42,134 nt of DNA from JADKIH01 sp031367345 (GCA_031367345.1 JANLPR010000036.1:1-42134); one strand, 5' to 3'; counted from the first letter of the stretch, positions 15,021 through 23,760 are shown. The notes: generated by a model not told the origin, from the letters alone. A program made the numbers and translations.

Positions 15021-15872
15021 ATGGGACAAAAAGCGAACGCGATAGGCAATAGACTTGGAATCATCAGAGGATGGGACTCTAACTGGTATGGTGGCAGAAA
15101 ATATGCCGACAAACTAGTAGAAGATGAGAAGATCCGTAAATATTTAATGGCACGTCTGTTAAAAGGCGGCGTATCAAAGATTGTTATTGAGCGTACATTA
15201 AAGCTGATCACCATTACCATTCACACTGCTCGTCCGGGTATTGTAATTGGAAAAGGTGGACAAGAAGTTGATAAGCTGAAAGAAGAGATCAAGAAGCTTA
15301 CGAAGAAAGATGTTCAAATAAACATTTTTGAAATAAAGCGTCCTGAAACAGATGCGCAATTAGTGGGTGACGGTATAGCTCGTCAGATCGAAGCGCGTAT
15401 TTCTTTCCGTCGTGCAGCAAAGATGTCGATCGCATCAACTATGCGAATGGGAGCAGAAGGAATTCGTATTATGATTTCCGGTCGTTTAGGTGGAGCGGAG
15501 ATGGCACGTACCGAGCAGTACAAAGAAGGAAGAGTACCTTTACATACATTCCGTGCCGATATTGATTTCTCAATTTCAGAAGCACAAACAAGCTATGGAA
15601 AAATAGGAATCAAAGTATGGATCTGTAAAGGAGAAATATATGGTAAGCGTGATCTATCTCCAAACGTTGGATCAGCAGCTTCTGGAACAGGTACAGGGTC
15701 AAAAGGTTTTGGAGCCCCTTCAAGAGGCGGTGACAGAGGTGGAGATCGTGGTCGCGGAGGTCGCGGCGGAAGAGGGCCGGGAGGTCAAGGTGGACCGGGA
15801 GGTCAAGGTGGAAATCGCGGTGGACAGGGTGGACGTCCGAGTGGTGGAAATCGTGGGGGAAGCAAAGCTTAA
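15021..15872 (+). CDS. rpsC: 30S ribosomal protein S3 with long Gly/Arg-rich C-terminal tail
   Basis: A 283-residue S3, a protein at the mRNA entry site with helicase activity. The core is normal: N-terminal MGQKANAIGNRLG, KH domain with VIGKGG at 75-80, and the C-terminal domain through GKIGIKVWICKGEIYGKRD (about 193-211). Beyond residue 216 lies a 67-residue low-complexity tail rich in Gly, Arg and Gln with RGG and PGGQGG units. E. coli S3 is 233 residues. The DNA for the tail contains an exact 18-bp tandem duplication (15777-15794 and 15795-15812), so the tail is expanding or contracting by slippage. It resembles RGG-box RNA-binding regions, but its role is unknown. Confidence 0.96.
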   Translation: MGQKANAIGNRLGIIRGWDSNWYGGRKYADKLVEDEKIRKYLMARLLKGGVSKIVIERTLKLITITIHTARPGIVIGKGGQEVDKLKEEIKKLTKKDVQINIFEIKRPETDAQLVGDGIARQIEARISFRRAAKMSIASTMRMGAEGIRIMISGRLGGAEMARTEQYKEGRVPLHTFRADIDFSISEAQTSYGKIGIKVWICKGEIYGKRDLSPNVGSAASGTGTGSKGFGAPSRGGDRGGDRGRGGRGGRGPGGQGGPGGQGGNRGGQGGRPSGGNRGGSKA

Positions 15873-15917
15873 TTAGAATTAATTAGTTGTATTAAAAGAT
15901 AAAAATTACGGTAGATC

Positions 15918-16346
15918 ATGTTACAACCGAAGAAAACGAAGTTTAGAAAACAACATAAAATGGTTCCGAAGGGGAACGCTACTCGCGGTCACGAATTATC
16001 CTTTGGATCGTTTGGAATCAAATCACTTGAAACCGGATGGTTGCCAAGCAAGCAAATTGAAGCAGCTCGTGTAGCGGTAACTCGTTATATGAAACGTGAG
16101 GGTCAAATTTGGGTACGTATTTTCCCTGACAAGCCGATCACACGTAAACCTGCCGAGGTACGTATGGGAAAAGGAAAAGGAGCACCTGAATTTTGGGTTG
16201 CTGTTGTGAAGCCCGGAACCGTAATATTCGAAGCAGAAGGTGTTCCTGAGAACATCGCTCGTGAAGCACTTCGTTTGGCAGCACAAAAGTTGTCGGTAAG
16301 TACAAAATTCATCATTCGCCGAGATTATGCGGTTGGTCAGTCTTAA
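15918..16346 (+). CDS. rplP: 50S ribosomal protein L16
   Basis: A 142-residue protein near the A-site tRNA elbow. Signatures: MLQPKKTKFRKQHK at the start, RVFPDKP-like segment RIFPDKPITRKPAEVRMGKG and GAPEFWVAVVKPG. The arginine-bearing MGKGKG loop, hydroxylated in E. coli, is present. Standard length, 45 bp after rpsC and 34 bp before rpmC. Confidence 0.97.
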   Translation: MLQPKKTKFRKQHKMVPKGNATRGHELSFGSFGIKSLETGWLPSKQIEAARVAVTRYMKREGQIWVRIFPDKPITRKPAEVRMGKGKGAPEFWVAVVKPGTVIFEAEGVPENIAREALRLAAQKLSVSTKFIIRRDYAVGQS

Positions 16347-16380
16347 TTAACTGAATCGAAAGCAGCAAAAACTGATAGTC

Positions 16381-16587
16381 ATGAAAAAAGCAGATATAAA
16401 AGAACTAACAACAGATGAACTTCGCTTGCGTCTTGAAGAAGAGAAAGCGATGTATCAGAAAATGAAAATGAATCATGCGGTTTCTCCAATAGAGAACCCA
16501 ATGAAGATTCGAGCAACTCGCAGAGGAATTGCCTTGATTCATACAGAGCTGACAAGCCGTCAGACTACTGAAACAACTAACAAATAA
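16381..16587 (+). CDS. rpmC: 50S ribosomal protein L29
   Basis: A 68-residue two-helix protein at the tunnel exit beside L23. MKKADIKELTTDELRLRLEE is the first helix and PMKIRATRRGIALIHTEL the second, with the conserved arginines. Standard order between L16 and S17; 15 bp to rpsQ. Confidence 0.96.
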   Translation: MKKADIKELTTDELRLRLEEEKAMYQKMKMNHAVSPIENPMKIRATRRGIALIHTELTSRQTTETTNK

Positions 16588-16602
16588 GCGTTAATCAGAA
16601 CA

Positions 16603-16875
16603 ATGGAAAATACATCAACAGAAAAACGTAGTCTACGCAAAGAGCGTACAGGTGTTGTTGTCAGCAACAAGATGAATAAAAGCATCGTGGTAGCTGTAGA
16701 ACGTAAAGTGAAGCACGAGAAATACGGTAAGTTTATCAAACTAACTACCAAATTCATGGCTCACGATGAGAAGAATGAAAGTGGTATCGGAGATTTGGTA
16801 CTTATTTCAGAAACTCGTCCACTCAGCAAATCAAAATGCTGGAGAATGACAAAGATTATAGAAAAAGCAAAATAA
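16603..16875 (+). CDS. rpsQ: 30S ribosomal protein S17
   Basis: A 90-residue OB-fold primary binder of 16S rRNA. Motifs: LRKERTGVVVSNKMNKSIVV, KHEKYGKFIKLTTKFMAHDE and the signature GDLVLISETRPLSKSKCWR. The following 56-bp gap to rplN can form a small hairpin (TTACT / AGTAA); no promoter is obvious there. Confidence 0.97.
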   Translation: MENTSTEKRSLRKERTGVVVSNKMNKSIVVAVERKVKHEKYGKFIKLTTKFMAHDEKNESGIGDLVLISETRPLSKSKCWRMTKIIEKAK

Positions 16876-16931
16876 TATACCGGTTACTTTTATAGAGTAA
16901 TCACATCGATAACGATTAACAACTGAGATAG

Positions 16932-17300
16932 ATGATACAGCAAGAATCAAGATGCGTAGTAGCAGACAACAGCGGAGCCAAAGAAGTACTTTGTATTCGA
17001 GTGTTGGGTGGTACAAGAAAGAAATACGCAAGCTTAGGTGATAAAATAGTCGTAACCGTAAAGCACGCTATTCCTTCAGGTAATGTAAAAAAAGGAACAG
17101 TATCAAAAGCGGTTGTGGTTCGCACGAAGAAAGAAGTAAAGCGTAATGATGGATCTTACATCCGTTTTGACGACAATGCAGTAGTCCTGCTCACAGCAAC
17201 AGATGAATTACGTGGTACACGTATTTTCGGCCCGGTAGCACGTGAACTTCGTGAAAAGCAATTTATGAAAATTGTGTCACTGGCACCAGAAGTACTTTAA
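16932..17300 (+). CDS. rplN: 50S ribosomal protein L14
   Basis: A 122-residue protein at the subunit interface. It opens MIQQESRCVVADNSGAKEV and carries GTRKKYASLGDKIVVTVK, VRTKKEVKRNDGSYIRFDDN and the end motif RELREKQFMKIVSLAPEVL, all diagnostic. Standard size. It begins the spc part of the cluster. Confidence 0.97.
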   Translation: MIQQESRCVVADNSGAKEVLCIRVLGGTRKKYASLGDKIVVTVKHAIPSGNVKKGTVSKAVVVRTKKEVKRNDGSYIRFDDNAVVLLTATDELRGTRIFGPVARELREKQFMKIVSLAPEVL

Positions 17301-17327
17301 TAATTAACGAATAATAGTTCCGTTCCA

Positions 17328-17663
17328 ATGGAAAGAAAATTTAATAAACAACCCAAGCTCAACCTGCGCAAAGGCGATATCGTAAAAGTTATGGCCGGTG
17401 ATTCAAAAGGATCTCAAGGACGTATTCTTGAAATTATTTCGAAAGACCGCAAAGTGCTTGTAGAAGGTGTAAACTTAGTAAGTAAGCACACCAAGCCAAA
17501 CGCTAAGAACACGCAAGGCGGTATCGTAAAGAAAGAAGCACCAATTCACATTTCAAATGTGATGCTTGTTGACGGTAAAGGAAATGCTACGCGTGTAGCT
17601 TACAAAGAAGTGGATGGCAAATTAGTTCGTTATTCAAAAAAATCTGAGGAGGCAATCAAATAA
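17328..17663 (+). CDS. rplX: 50S ribosomal protein L24
   Basis: A 111-residue assembly initiator with a KOW motif (KGDIVKVMAGDSKGSQGRI, about residues 15-33). The central GVNLVSKHTKPN and KKEAPIHISNVMLVDGKG follow as in the family. Its TAA shares one base with the rplE ATG, so L24 and L5 are translationally coupled. Confidence 0.97.
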   Translation: MERKFNKQPKLNLRKGDIVKVMAGDSKGSQGRILEIISKDRKVLVEGVNLVSKHTKPNAKNTQGGIVKKEAPIHISNVMLVDGKGNATRVAYKEVDGKLVRYSKKSEEAIK

Positions 17664-18226
17664 TGGCAAATAATCCAAGATTAAAAGACAAGTACAGACA
17701 AGAAGTTGTACCTGCTCTAGCAAAAAAATTCAACTACAAGAGCTCAATGCAAGTTCCACGCCTTTTAAAGATTTGTGTGAACCAGGGAGTAGGTGATGCA
17801 GTAAGCGACAAGAAATTGATCGACTCGGCACTTCATGAAATGACGATGATCGTTGGGCAGAAGCCTGTACCTACGAAATCGAAGAAAGATATCTCGAACT
17901 TCAAACTTCGTGTAAATGTTCCAATCGGTGTGCGTGTAACGCTTCGTGATGTGAATATGTACGAATTCCTCGATCGTTTGATCTCTGTGTCTCTTCCACG
18001 TATTCGTGACTTCCGTGGAATTAATCCAAAAGGATTTGATGGCAGTGGTAACTACACATTAGGAGTTACGGAGCAGATTATCTTCCCGGAGATTGATATC
18101 GACAAAGTAAATAAGATTACCGGAATGGACATTACCTTCGTTACCTCTGCAAAGACAGACGAAGAAGCAATGGAATTATTAAAAGAATTCGGTTTACCAT
18201 TCACATCAATTAAACAACCTAGCTAA
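17663..18226 (+). CDS. rplE: 50S ribosomal protein L5
   Basis: A 187-residue 5S-rRNA-binding protein. Motifs: LLKICVNQGVGDAVSDKK, VPTKSKKDISNFKLR, the signature LISVSLPRIRDFRGI and NYTLGVTEQIIFPEID. Complete and standard. It overlaps rplX by one base and is followed by rpsN after 15 bp. Confidence 0.97.
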   Translation: MANNPRLKDKYRQEVVPALAKKFNYKSSMQVPRLLKICVNQGVGDAVSDKKLIDSALHEMTMIVGQKPVPTKSKKDISNFKLRVNVPIGVRVTLRDVNMYEFLDRLISVSLPRIRDFRGINPKGFDGSGNYTLGVTEQIIFPEIDIDKVNKITGMDITFVTSAKTDEEAMELLKEFGLPFTSIKQPS

Positions 18227-18241
18227 AAGAAACATATACTC

Positions 18242-18511
18242 ATGGCAAAAGAATCGATGAAGGCAAGAGAAGTGAAACGCGCATACATGTGTGCTCGTTA
18301 TGCTGAAAAGCGTGCTACACTTAAAGCTGCCGGTGATTATGAAGCACTTGATAAACTTCCCAAAAATTCATCACCGGTTCGTCAACACAACCGTTGTAAA
18401 TTAACAGGAAGACCCCGCGGATACATGCGTACGTTCGGGATATCACGTAACGTGTTCCGTAAAATGGCTCTAGACGGAAAAATTCCGGGAGTAACAAAAG
18501 CTAGTTGGTAA
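18242..18511 (+). CDS. rpsN: 30S ribosomal protein S14 (zinc-free type)
   Basis: An 89-residue S14. Signature segments are RCKLTGRPRGYMRTFGISR and FRKMALDGKIPGVTKASW. It has isolated cysteines (MCARY, RCKLTG) and lacks the CxxC...CxxC zinc ribbon, so it is the zinc-independent long form. Together with the zinc-free L36 in the same operon this lowers the cell's zinc need in ribosomes. rpsH follows after 39 bp. Confidence 0.96.
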   Translation: MAKESMKAREVKRAYMCARYAEKRATLKAAGDYEALDKLPKNSSPVRQHNRCKLTGRPRGYMRTFGISRNVFRKMALDGKIPGVTKASW

Positions 18512-18550
18512 TAACTAAAAAAAAACAAGGACAAGTTTAAAGGTAAGACA

Positions 18551-18946
18551 ATGACAGATCCTATTGCAGATTTCATTACAAGAATTCGAAACGCAGTAAA
18601 AGCAAACCACCGTATTGTACAGGTGCCTGCTTCGAATCTTAAGAAGGAAATGACAAAAATCCTTAAAGAAAAAGGATACATCCTCGACTATAAATTCGAA
18701 GATGACAGTAAACAAGGCCTCATCAAGATCGCTTTGAAATATCATCCGGTGACGAAGGTTCCGGCAATTCGTAACTTAACTCGTATAAGCAAACCAGGTT
18801 TGCGTAAATACGCAGGGATAGATGCAATGCCGAGAGTTATCAACGGACTCGGTATCGCAATTCTATCTACTTCTAAAGGTGTAATGACCGATAAAGAAGC
18901 GAAGACAGTAAATGTTGGTGGAGAAGTACTTTGTTATGTTTATTAA
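18551..18946 (+). CDS. rpsH: 30S ribosomal protein S8
   Basis: A 131-residue primary assembly protein. MTDPIADFITRIRNAVKANH opens the N-domain and ends VMTDKEAKTVNVGGEVLCYVY, with the typical Gly-rich turn. In E. coli S8 represses the spc operon by binding an rplE-proximal RNA; no such mimic is obvious here. Confidence 0.97.
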   Translation: MTDPIADFITRIRNAVKANHRIVQVPASNLKKEMTKILKEKGYILDYKFEDDSKQGLIKIALKYHPVTKVPAIRNLTRISKPGLRKYAGIDAMPRVINGLGIAILSTSKGVMTDKEAKTVNVGGEVLCYVY

Positions 18947-18965
18947 TCAATAAAAAAGAAATCAA

Positions 18966-19520
18966 ATGTCACGTATTGGAAAATTACCAATAACGATCCC
19001 GGCGAAAGTTGAGGTTAAGGTGAGCGGAGATAACGTTCAAGTAAAAGGCCCGAAAGGTGAACTTTCACAGAAGCTTGTTAGCGGTGTGAATCTTTCTATC
19101 GACGGATCAACACTTACAGTGAACCGTGTGTCGGAAGCTAAACACCATCGTTCTCTTCACGGACTTTACCGTTCATTGATCAACAATATGATCATTGGAG
19201 TATCGGAAGGTTTTGTGAAACAGCAAGAATTAGTTGGTGTTGGTTATAAAGCCAGCAACCAAGGACAGTTACTTGACTTAGTACTTGGTTATTCTCACCA
19301 TTTCATTTTTGAAATTCCGGCTGAGGTAAAAGTAACTACTAAGCAAGAGAAGGGACAAAACCCAACAGTCATTCTTGAGAGTGCAGATAAACAATTGTTA
19401 GGAGCAGTAGCAGCAAAGATTCGTTCATTGCGTACTCCTGAGCCATACAAAGGAAAAGGTATTAAATTCAGTGGTGAAGTTCTAAGAAGAAAAGCAGGAA
19501 AATCTGCCGCTAAAAAATAA
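18966..19520 (+). CDS. rplF: 50S ribosomal protein L6
   Basis: A 184-residue two-lobed protein by the factor-binding site. MSRIGKLPITIPAKVEV at the start and the signature PEPYKGKGIKFSGEVLRRKAG near the C-terminus (about 156-176) are diagnostic. rplR begins 8 bp after the stop. Confidence 0.97.
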   Translation: MSRIGKLPITIPAKVEVKVSGDNVQVKGPKGELSQKLVSGVNLSIDGSTLTVNRVSEAKHHRSLHGLYRSLINNMIIGVSEGFVKQQELVGVGYKASNQGQLLDLVLGYSHHFIFEIPAEVKVTTKQEKGQNPTVILESADKQLLGAVAAKIRSLRTPEPYKGKGIKFSGEVLRRKAGKSAAKK

Positions 19521-19528
19521 TTGAGATC

Positions 19529-19879
19529 ATGTTAAGAAAACAGCTTCGCAGAAATAGCATCCGTACACGTATTCGTCGTACGATCAAAGGAACAGCAGAA
19601 CGTCCTCGTTTATCTGTCTTCCGTAGCAACAAACAAATTTATGCTCAGCTCATCGATGATGTGGCAGGTATAACATTGGTAGCTGCTTCGTCAAGTGCAA
19701 AAGAATTTACAACAGAAGGAAAGAAGGTAGATATCGCCAAAGAAGTAGGTAAGATGATCGCCGGAAAAGCTCAACAAAGCGGAATTACCTCTGTCGTATT
19801 TGATCGTGGCGGATATTTATATCACGGCCGTATCAAAGCGTTGGCAGAAGGTGCACGTGAGGGAGGCCTTAAGTTTTAA
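19529..19879 (+). CDS. rplR: 50S ribosomal protein L18
   Basis: A 116-residue 5S rRNA-binding protein. RIRRTIKGTAERPRLSVFRS and YAQLIDDVAGITLVAASS are the family core, and VFDRGGYLYHGRIKALAEGA the C-terminal signature. Standard size, 8 bp after rplF and 29 bp before rpsE. Confidence 0.97.
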   Translation: MLRKQLRRNSIRTRIRRTIKGTAERPRLSVFRSNKQIYAQLIDDVAGITLVAASSSAKEFTTEGKKVDIAKEVGKMIAGKAQQSGITSVVFDRGGYLYHGRIKALAEGAREGGLKF

Positions 19880-19908
19880 TAATCATTCATATTGATTGAA
19901 TAATAGTC

Positions 19909-20427
19909 ATGTCAGAAACAAACGTAAAGAGAGTAAAGTCAAGTGAGATTGAATTGAAAGATCGTCTCGTAGCAGTAAACCGCGTTACTAAAGTAACAAA
20001 GGGTGGACGTGCATTTACATTCGCAGCTATCATCGTAGTTGGTGATGAGTCGGGAGTAGTAGGTCACGGACTTGGCAAAGCAAAAGAAGTAACAGATGCC
20101 GTGAAGAAAGGTATCGACGATGCTAAGAAGAATTTGGTAAAGGTTCCGATTATGAAAGGAACAGTACCTCACGAATCTTACGGGAAATACGGTGGAGCAC
20201 TTGTTTATCTTAAGCCGGCTGCACCCGGTACCGGAGTAATTGCCGGTGGTGCGATGCGTGCTGTTCTTGAGAGCGTTGGAATTCACGACGTACTTGCAAA
20301 ATCGAAAGGAAGTTCAAACCCTCACAATGTGGTTAAAGCAACAATCGATGCGCTTTCAAATATGCGTGACCCGGCTACTGTAGCACAGCACCGTGGAATT
20401 AAAATGACTAAAGTGTTCAATGGCTAA
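19909..20427 (+). CDS. rpsE: 30S ribosomal protein S5
   Basis: A 172-residue accuracy protein at the mRNA entry. The double-stranded RNA-binding part carries DRLVAVNRVTKVTKGGR and the signature GHGLGKAKEVTDAVKKG; the second half has GGAMRAVLESVGIHDVLAKS. Complete. The stop is 29 bp before the short rpmD gene. Confidence 0.97.
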   Translation: MSETNVKRVKSSEIELKDRLVAVNRVTKVTKGGRAFTFAAIIVVGDESGVVGHGLGKAKEVTDAVKKGIDDAKKNLVKVPIMKGTVPHESYGKYGGALVYLKPAAPGTGVIAGGAMRAVLESVGIHDVLAKSKGSSNPHNVVKATIDALSNMRDPATVAQHRGIKMTKVFNG

Positions 20428-20456
20428 TAGCCACAATGATATAATAGCAACAGACA

Positions 20457-20636
20457 ATGGCAAAAGTTAAAATCACACTTGTAAAAAGTGGCATCGATCG
20501 CCCAATTAATCAGAAGAGAACTCTGCATGCATTAGGCCTAACAAAGATGCGTAGAACCGTAGAGGTTGAACACACCGTTCAGATCAAAGGAATGATCAAC
20601 GTTGTAAAGCATTTAGTAGAAGTAAAAGAAAGTTAA
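20457..20636 (+). CDS. rpmD: 50S ribosomal protein L30
   Basis: A 59-residue gene. ATG at 20457 encodes MAKVKITLVKSGIDRPINQK and continues with RTLHALGLTKMRRTVEVEHT, ending VVKHLVEVKES before TAA at 20634-20636. The L30 signature (SxI...TLxALGL.K...V) is clear. It fills the gap between rpsE and rplO exactly as in other spc operons. Confidence 0.95.
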   Translation: MAKVKITLVKSGIDRPINQKRTLHALGLTKMRRTVEVEHTVQIKGMINVVKHLVEVKES

Positions 20637-20675
20637 GAAGTTATTCGCGATTTTTAAATAGAGAAGAAACTCATC

Positions 20676-21122
20676 ATGAATTTATCATCACTCAAACCTG
20701 CAAAAGGTTCAGTAAAAACAAATAAGAGACTCGGTCGTGGAACCGGATCTGGTCGAGGCGGTACGTCAACACGTGGTCACAAAGGAGCGCAATCGCGTTC
20801 TGGTTATAGTGCGAAACGTGGTTTTGAAGGAGGTCAAATGCCTTTACAACGTCGTCTACCTAAGTTCGGATTCAAGAATTTATTCCGTGTAGAATATCAT
20901 GGAATTAACCTTGATACTCTTCAGGCTCTAGTTGAAGCAAAGAACCTAACTAACATCGATGTTGCAATCCTTGTTGAGAATGGTTTAGCATCTAAAAGAG
21001 ATAAGGTGAAAATCCTTGGTCGTGGAGAACTAAAAGCAAAGATTGAAGTGAAAGTACATGCTTTCTCTGCTACTGCAAAAGAAGCAATTGAGTCTAATGG
21101 CGGAACAACAACTACCATCTAA
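20676..21122 (+). CDS. rplO: 50S ribosomal protein L15
   Basis: A 148-residue late assembly protein. The glycine-rich basic N-terminus includes KRLGRGTGSGRGGTSTRGHK and GFEGGQMPLQRRLPKFGF; the C-terminal domain has ILGRGELKAKIEVKVHAFS. Complete. secY starts 8 bp downstream, as usual. Confidence 0.97.
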   Translation: MNLSSLKPAKGSVKTNKRLGRGTGSGRGGTSTRGHKGAQSRSGYSAKRGFEGGQMPLQRRLPKFGFKNLFRVEYHGINLDTLQALVEAKNLTNIDVAILVENGLASKRDKVKILGRGELKAKIEVKVHAFSATAKEAIESNGGTTTTI

Positions 21123-21130
21123 ATCCTACA

Positions 21131-22495
21131 ATGAAAAATCTGATTCAGACCATACGGAATATATTTAAAATCGAAGACTTAAGAACTCGTATCATAAATA
21201 CGCTTTTCTTTCTTTTGATCTATCGCCTTGGAACACATATTGTGCTTCCCGGTGTTGATCCTGAGAAATTGGCCGGTCTTCAAAACCAAACTTCAGGTGG
21301 AAGTGTACTAGGACTATTGGATATGTTTTCTGGTGGAGCCTTTTCGCATTCGTCGATTTTTGCTTTAGGTATCATGCCGTATATTTCTGCTTCGATCGTA
21401 ATTCAGCTAATGAGTATCGCTGTTCCTTATTTTCAGAAAATGCAGAAAGAAGGAGAATCAGGTAGAAAACGAATTAACAATATTACACGGTGGTTAACGG
21501 TGGTTATCTGTGCTTTCCAAGCACCGGGATATATCGTGAACTTAAATGCTCAGGTACCAAACGCCATCATTTCAATCACTAATCCAGAATTAGTAGCTCC
21601 ATTTACTTTTTGGTTCACTTCAATAGTGATCCTGGTAGCCGGAACAATCTTCGTGATGTGGTTAGGAGAACGTATTACCGATAAAGGATTAGGAAATGGT
21701 ATATCATTGATCATCATGGTTGGTATCATTGCCCGCCTACCACAAGCTTTCCGCGATGAAGTTCTTTCTCGTGCCAATGCAAACGGAGGTATGGTTGTTT
21801 TACTCTTGGAATTAGTCGCACTCGGGGCGGTCATCGCCTTCTCAATCTTGTTAGTTCAAGGTACGCGTCGAATTCCGGTAAACTTTGCTAAAAAGATTGT
21901 AGGTAATAAACAATACGGTGGAGTACGTCAGTACATTCCACTAAAAGTAAATGCGGCAGGTGTAATGCCTATCATCTTTGCTCAAGCAATTATGTTTATT
22001 CCTGCAACAATTGCTCAGTTCTTCCCAGAATCTGCAGCATCTCAAGGTGTACTTAGTACGTTCGGTAACTTTACCTCGTTCTGGTACAATTTTGTATTCG
22101 CTACTTTGATCATCCTTTTTACTTATTTCTATACTGCAATTGCAGTAAATGCAAATCAGATGGCGGACGATATGAAAAGAAACAATGGTTTTATTCCTGG
22201 AATAAAGCCGGGACGCAGTACATCGGAATTTATTGATGATGTTATCTCGAAAATTACCCTTCCGGGTTCTATTTTCCTTGCTATCATCGCAATTCTACCG
22301 ACATTTGCACTCCTTTTAAATGTGAATAACAACTTCGCACACTTCTATGGTGGTACTTCACTATTGATCTTAGTAGGCGTAGTTCTCGATACATTACAAC
22401 AAATAGAATCGCATTTGTTAATGCGTCATTACGACGGATTAATGAAAAGCGGAAAGATCAAAGGAAGAAGTACGCAAGTAGCTTCGGCTGTTTAA
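21131..22495 (+). CDS. secY: Protein translocase subunit SecY
   Basis: A 454-residue channel of the Sec translocon with ten transmembrane helices. Recognisable parts: LLIYRLGTHIVLPGVD in helix 1, the plug region GLLDMFSGGAFSHSSIFALG, QKEGESGRKRINNITRW, GLGNGISLIIMVGI and the cytosolic loop GFIPGIKPGRSTSEFID. C-terminal LLMRHYDGLMKSGKIKGR is standard. It exports proteins such as the signal-peptide products at the left end of the window. map follows after 23 bp; adk, often between them elsewhere, is absent. Confidence 0.97.
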   Translation: MKNLIQTIRNIFKIEDLRTRIINTLFFLLIYRLGTHIVLPGVDPEKLAGLQNQTSGGSVLGLLDMFSGGAFSHSSIFALGIMPYISASIVIQLMSIAVPYFQKMQKEGESGRKRINNITRWLTVVICAFQAPGYIVNLNAQVPNAIISITNPELVAPFTFWFTSIVILVAGTIFVMWLGERITDKGLGNGISLIIMVGIIARLPQAFRDEVLSRANANGGMVVLLLELVALGAVIAFSILLVQGTRRIPVNFAKKIVGNKQYGGVRQYIPLKVNAAGVMPIIFAQAIMFIPATIAQFFPESAASQGVLSTFGNFTSFWYNFVFATLIILFTYFYTAIAVNANQMADDMKRNNGFIPGIKPGRSTSEFIDDVISKITLPGSIFLAIIAILPTFALLLNVNNNFAHFYGGTSLLILVGVVLDTLQQIESHLLMRHYDGLMKSGKIKGRSTQVASAV

Positions 22496-22518
22496 TACTA
22501 AAGCATAGGAAGAGTAAA

Positions 22519-23316
22519 ATGCTATATTACAAAACAAACGAGGAAATAGAGTTAGTAAGAGAAAGTTCTTTACTTGTTGCCAAGACCCTAGCAGAAGTAG
22601 CGAAAGCTATTAAGCCGGGCATCACAACGCTTCAGTTGGATAAAATTGCAGAGGAATTCATCCGCGATAATCAAGCTGAGCCGGCATTTTTGAATTACAA
22701 TGGATTTCCAAATTCATTATGTATTTCGGTAAATGCACAAGTCGTACATGGTATTCCCAATAAGGAAACTTTGAAAGACGGTGATGTTTGTTCAGTTGAT
22801 TGTGGTGTTCTTAAAAATGGTTTCTATGGAGACTCAGCCTATACCTTTGCCATTGGTGAAGTATCGGAAGAGAGCCTGACATTATTGAGAGTTACACGTG
22901 AGTCATTGTTGAAAGGGATTGAGAAGGCTGTTTCAGGTGGTAGGTTGGGCGATGTAAGCGCAGCTATCCAAGAACATGCTGAGTCACACGGATTCTCTGT
23001 AGTACGTGAACTTGTTGGTCATGGAATCGGTCGACATTTACACGAAAAGCCGGAAGTAGCTAACTACGGTAAAAGAGGGTCGGGACTTGTGTTGAAAGAA
23101 GGTTTAATAATCGCTATTGAACCAATGATCAACATGGGAACTAAATCGGTGGTTCATGAGAAAGACGGATGGACGGTTAGAACAGCAGACCGAAAGCCAT
23201 CAGCTCATTTTGAACACACAGTGGCGATCAGAAAAGGCGAAGCAGACATACTGAGCTCTTTCGAATTTATTGAAGAAGCATTAATGCATAACATAAATAC
23301 AAAAGTTACCTACTAA
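22519..23316 (+). CDS. map: Methionine aminopeptidase, type I
   Basis: A 265-residue dimetal enzyme that removes the initiator Met. Metal ligands are visible: the two Asp in VDCGVLKNGFYGDSAY, His in GHGIGRHLHEKP, Glu in IAIEPMINMG and Glu in FEHTVAI. There is no N-terminal zinc-finger extension. It is placed between secY and infA, a common layout. The infA GTG lies three bases after the stop. Confidence 0.96.
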   Translation: MLYYKTNEEIELVRESSLLVAKTLAEVAKAIKPGITTLQLDKIAEEFIRDNQAEPAFLNYNGFPNSLCISVNAQVVHGIPNKETLKDGDVCSVDCGVLKNGFYGDSAYTFAIGEVSEESLTLLRVTRESLLKGIEKAVSGGRLGDVSAAIQEHAESHGFSVVRELVGHGIGRHLHEKPEVANYGKRGSGLVLKEGLIIAIEPMINMGTKSVVHEKDGWTVRTADRKPSAHFEHTVAIRKGEADILSSFEFIEEALMHNINTKVTY

Positions 23317-23319
23317 ATA

Positions 23320-23538
23320 GTGGCAAAACAAGCGAACATAGAGCAAGACGGAACGATTACTGAAGCATTATCAAATGCAATGTTCAGAGTCGAACTAGAA
23401 AACGGTCACGAGATCATTGCTCATATTTCGGGAAAGATGAGAATGAATTACATCAAAATCCTCCCGGGCGACAAAGTGAAAGTGGAAATGTCTCCATACG
23501 ATTTAACTAAGGGTAGAATAACTTACCGATATAAGTAA
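23320..23538 (+). CDS. infA: Translation initiation factor IF-1
   Basis: A 72-residue S1/OB-fold protein that occupies the A site during initiation. MAKQANIEQDGTITEALSNA, FRVELENGHEIIAHISGKMR and VEMSPYDLTKGRITYRYK cover the family almost end to end. The start codon is GTG (23320), rare in this operon, three bases after the map stop, which suggests coupled but damped translation. The 51-bp gap to rpmJ includes a small hairpin TACCG-GTTAAA-CGGTA (23559-23574). Confidence 0.95.
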   Translation: MAKQANIEQDGTITEALSNAMFRVELENGHEIIAHISGKMRMNYIKILPGDKVKVEMSPYDLTKGRITYRYK

Positions 23539-23589
23539 AAATAGAATCTCAAGAATATTACCGGTTAAACGGTATTAGAAAAAAGGAAA

Positions 23590-23706
23590 ATGAAAGTAAA
23601 ACCTGCTATCAAGAAAAGAAGTGTCGACTGCAAAATCGTTCGCAGAAAAGGCAGATTGTATGTTATTAACAAGAAGAATCCACGTTTTAAGCAACGTCAA
23701 GGATAA
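23590..23706 (+). CDS. rpmJ: 50S ribosomal protein L36 (zinc-free type)
   Basis: A 38-residue gene. ATG at 23590 encodes MKVKPAIKKRSVDCKIVRRK, then GRLYVINKKNPRFKQRQG, and stops at 23704-23706. The length and the ends are those of L36. Zinc ligands are mostly lost (Ser11 and Phe33 in place of Cys and His; only Cys14 remains), so this is the zinc-independent form. It sits between infA and rpsM, its normal place. Confidence 0.95.
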   Translation: MKVKPAIKKRSVDCKIVRRKGRLYVINKKNPRFKQRQG

Positions 23707-23760
23707 TTATTGAAAAAAAATAACAGCTGATTAATTTTATAACAAACAAACCAAGAATAA

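Noticed and set aside
15640..15876. 78-codon alternative-frame ORF over the rpsC tail
   Set aside because: The Val/Glu-rich repeat is the +1 reading of the Gly/Arg repeat; the rpsC frame is continuous with the conserved S3 core.
18242..18511. S14 considered as a zinc-binding form
   Set aside because: The CxxC...CxxC pattern is absent, and the length (89) fits the zinc-free type.
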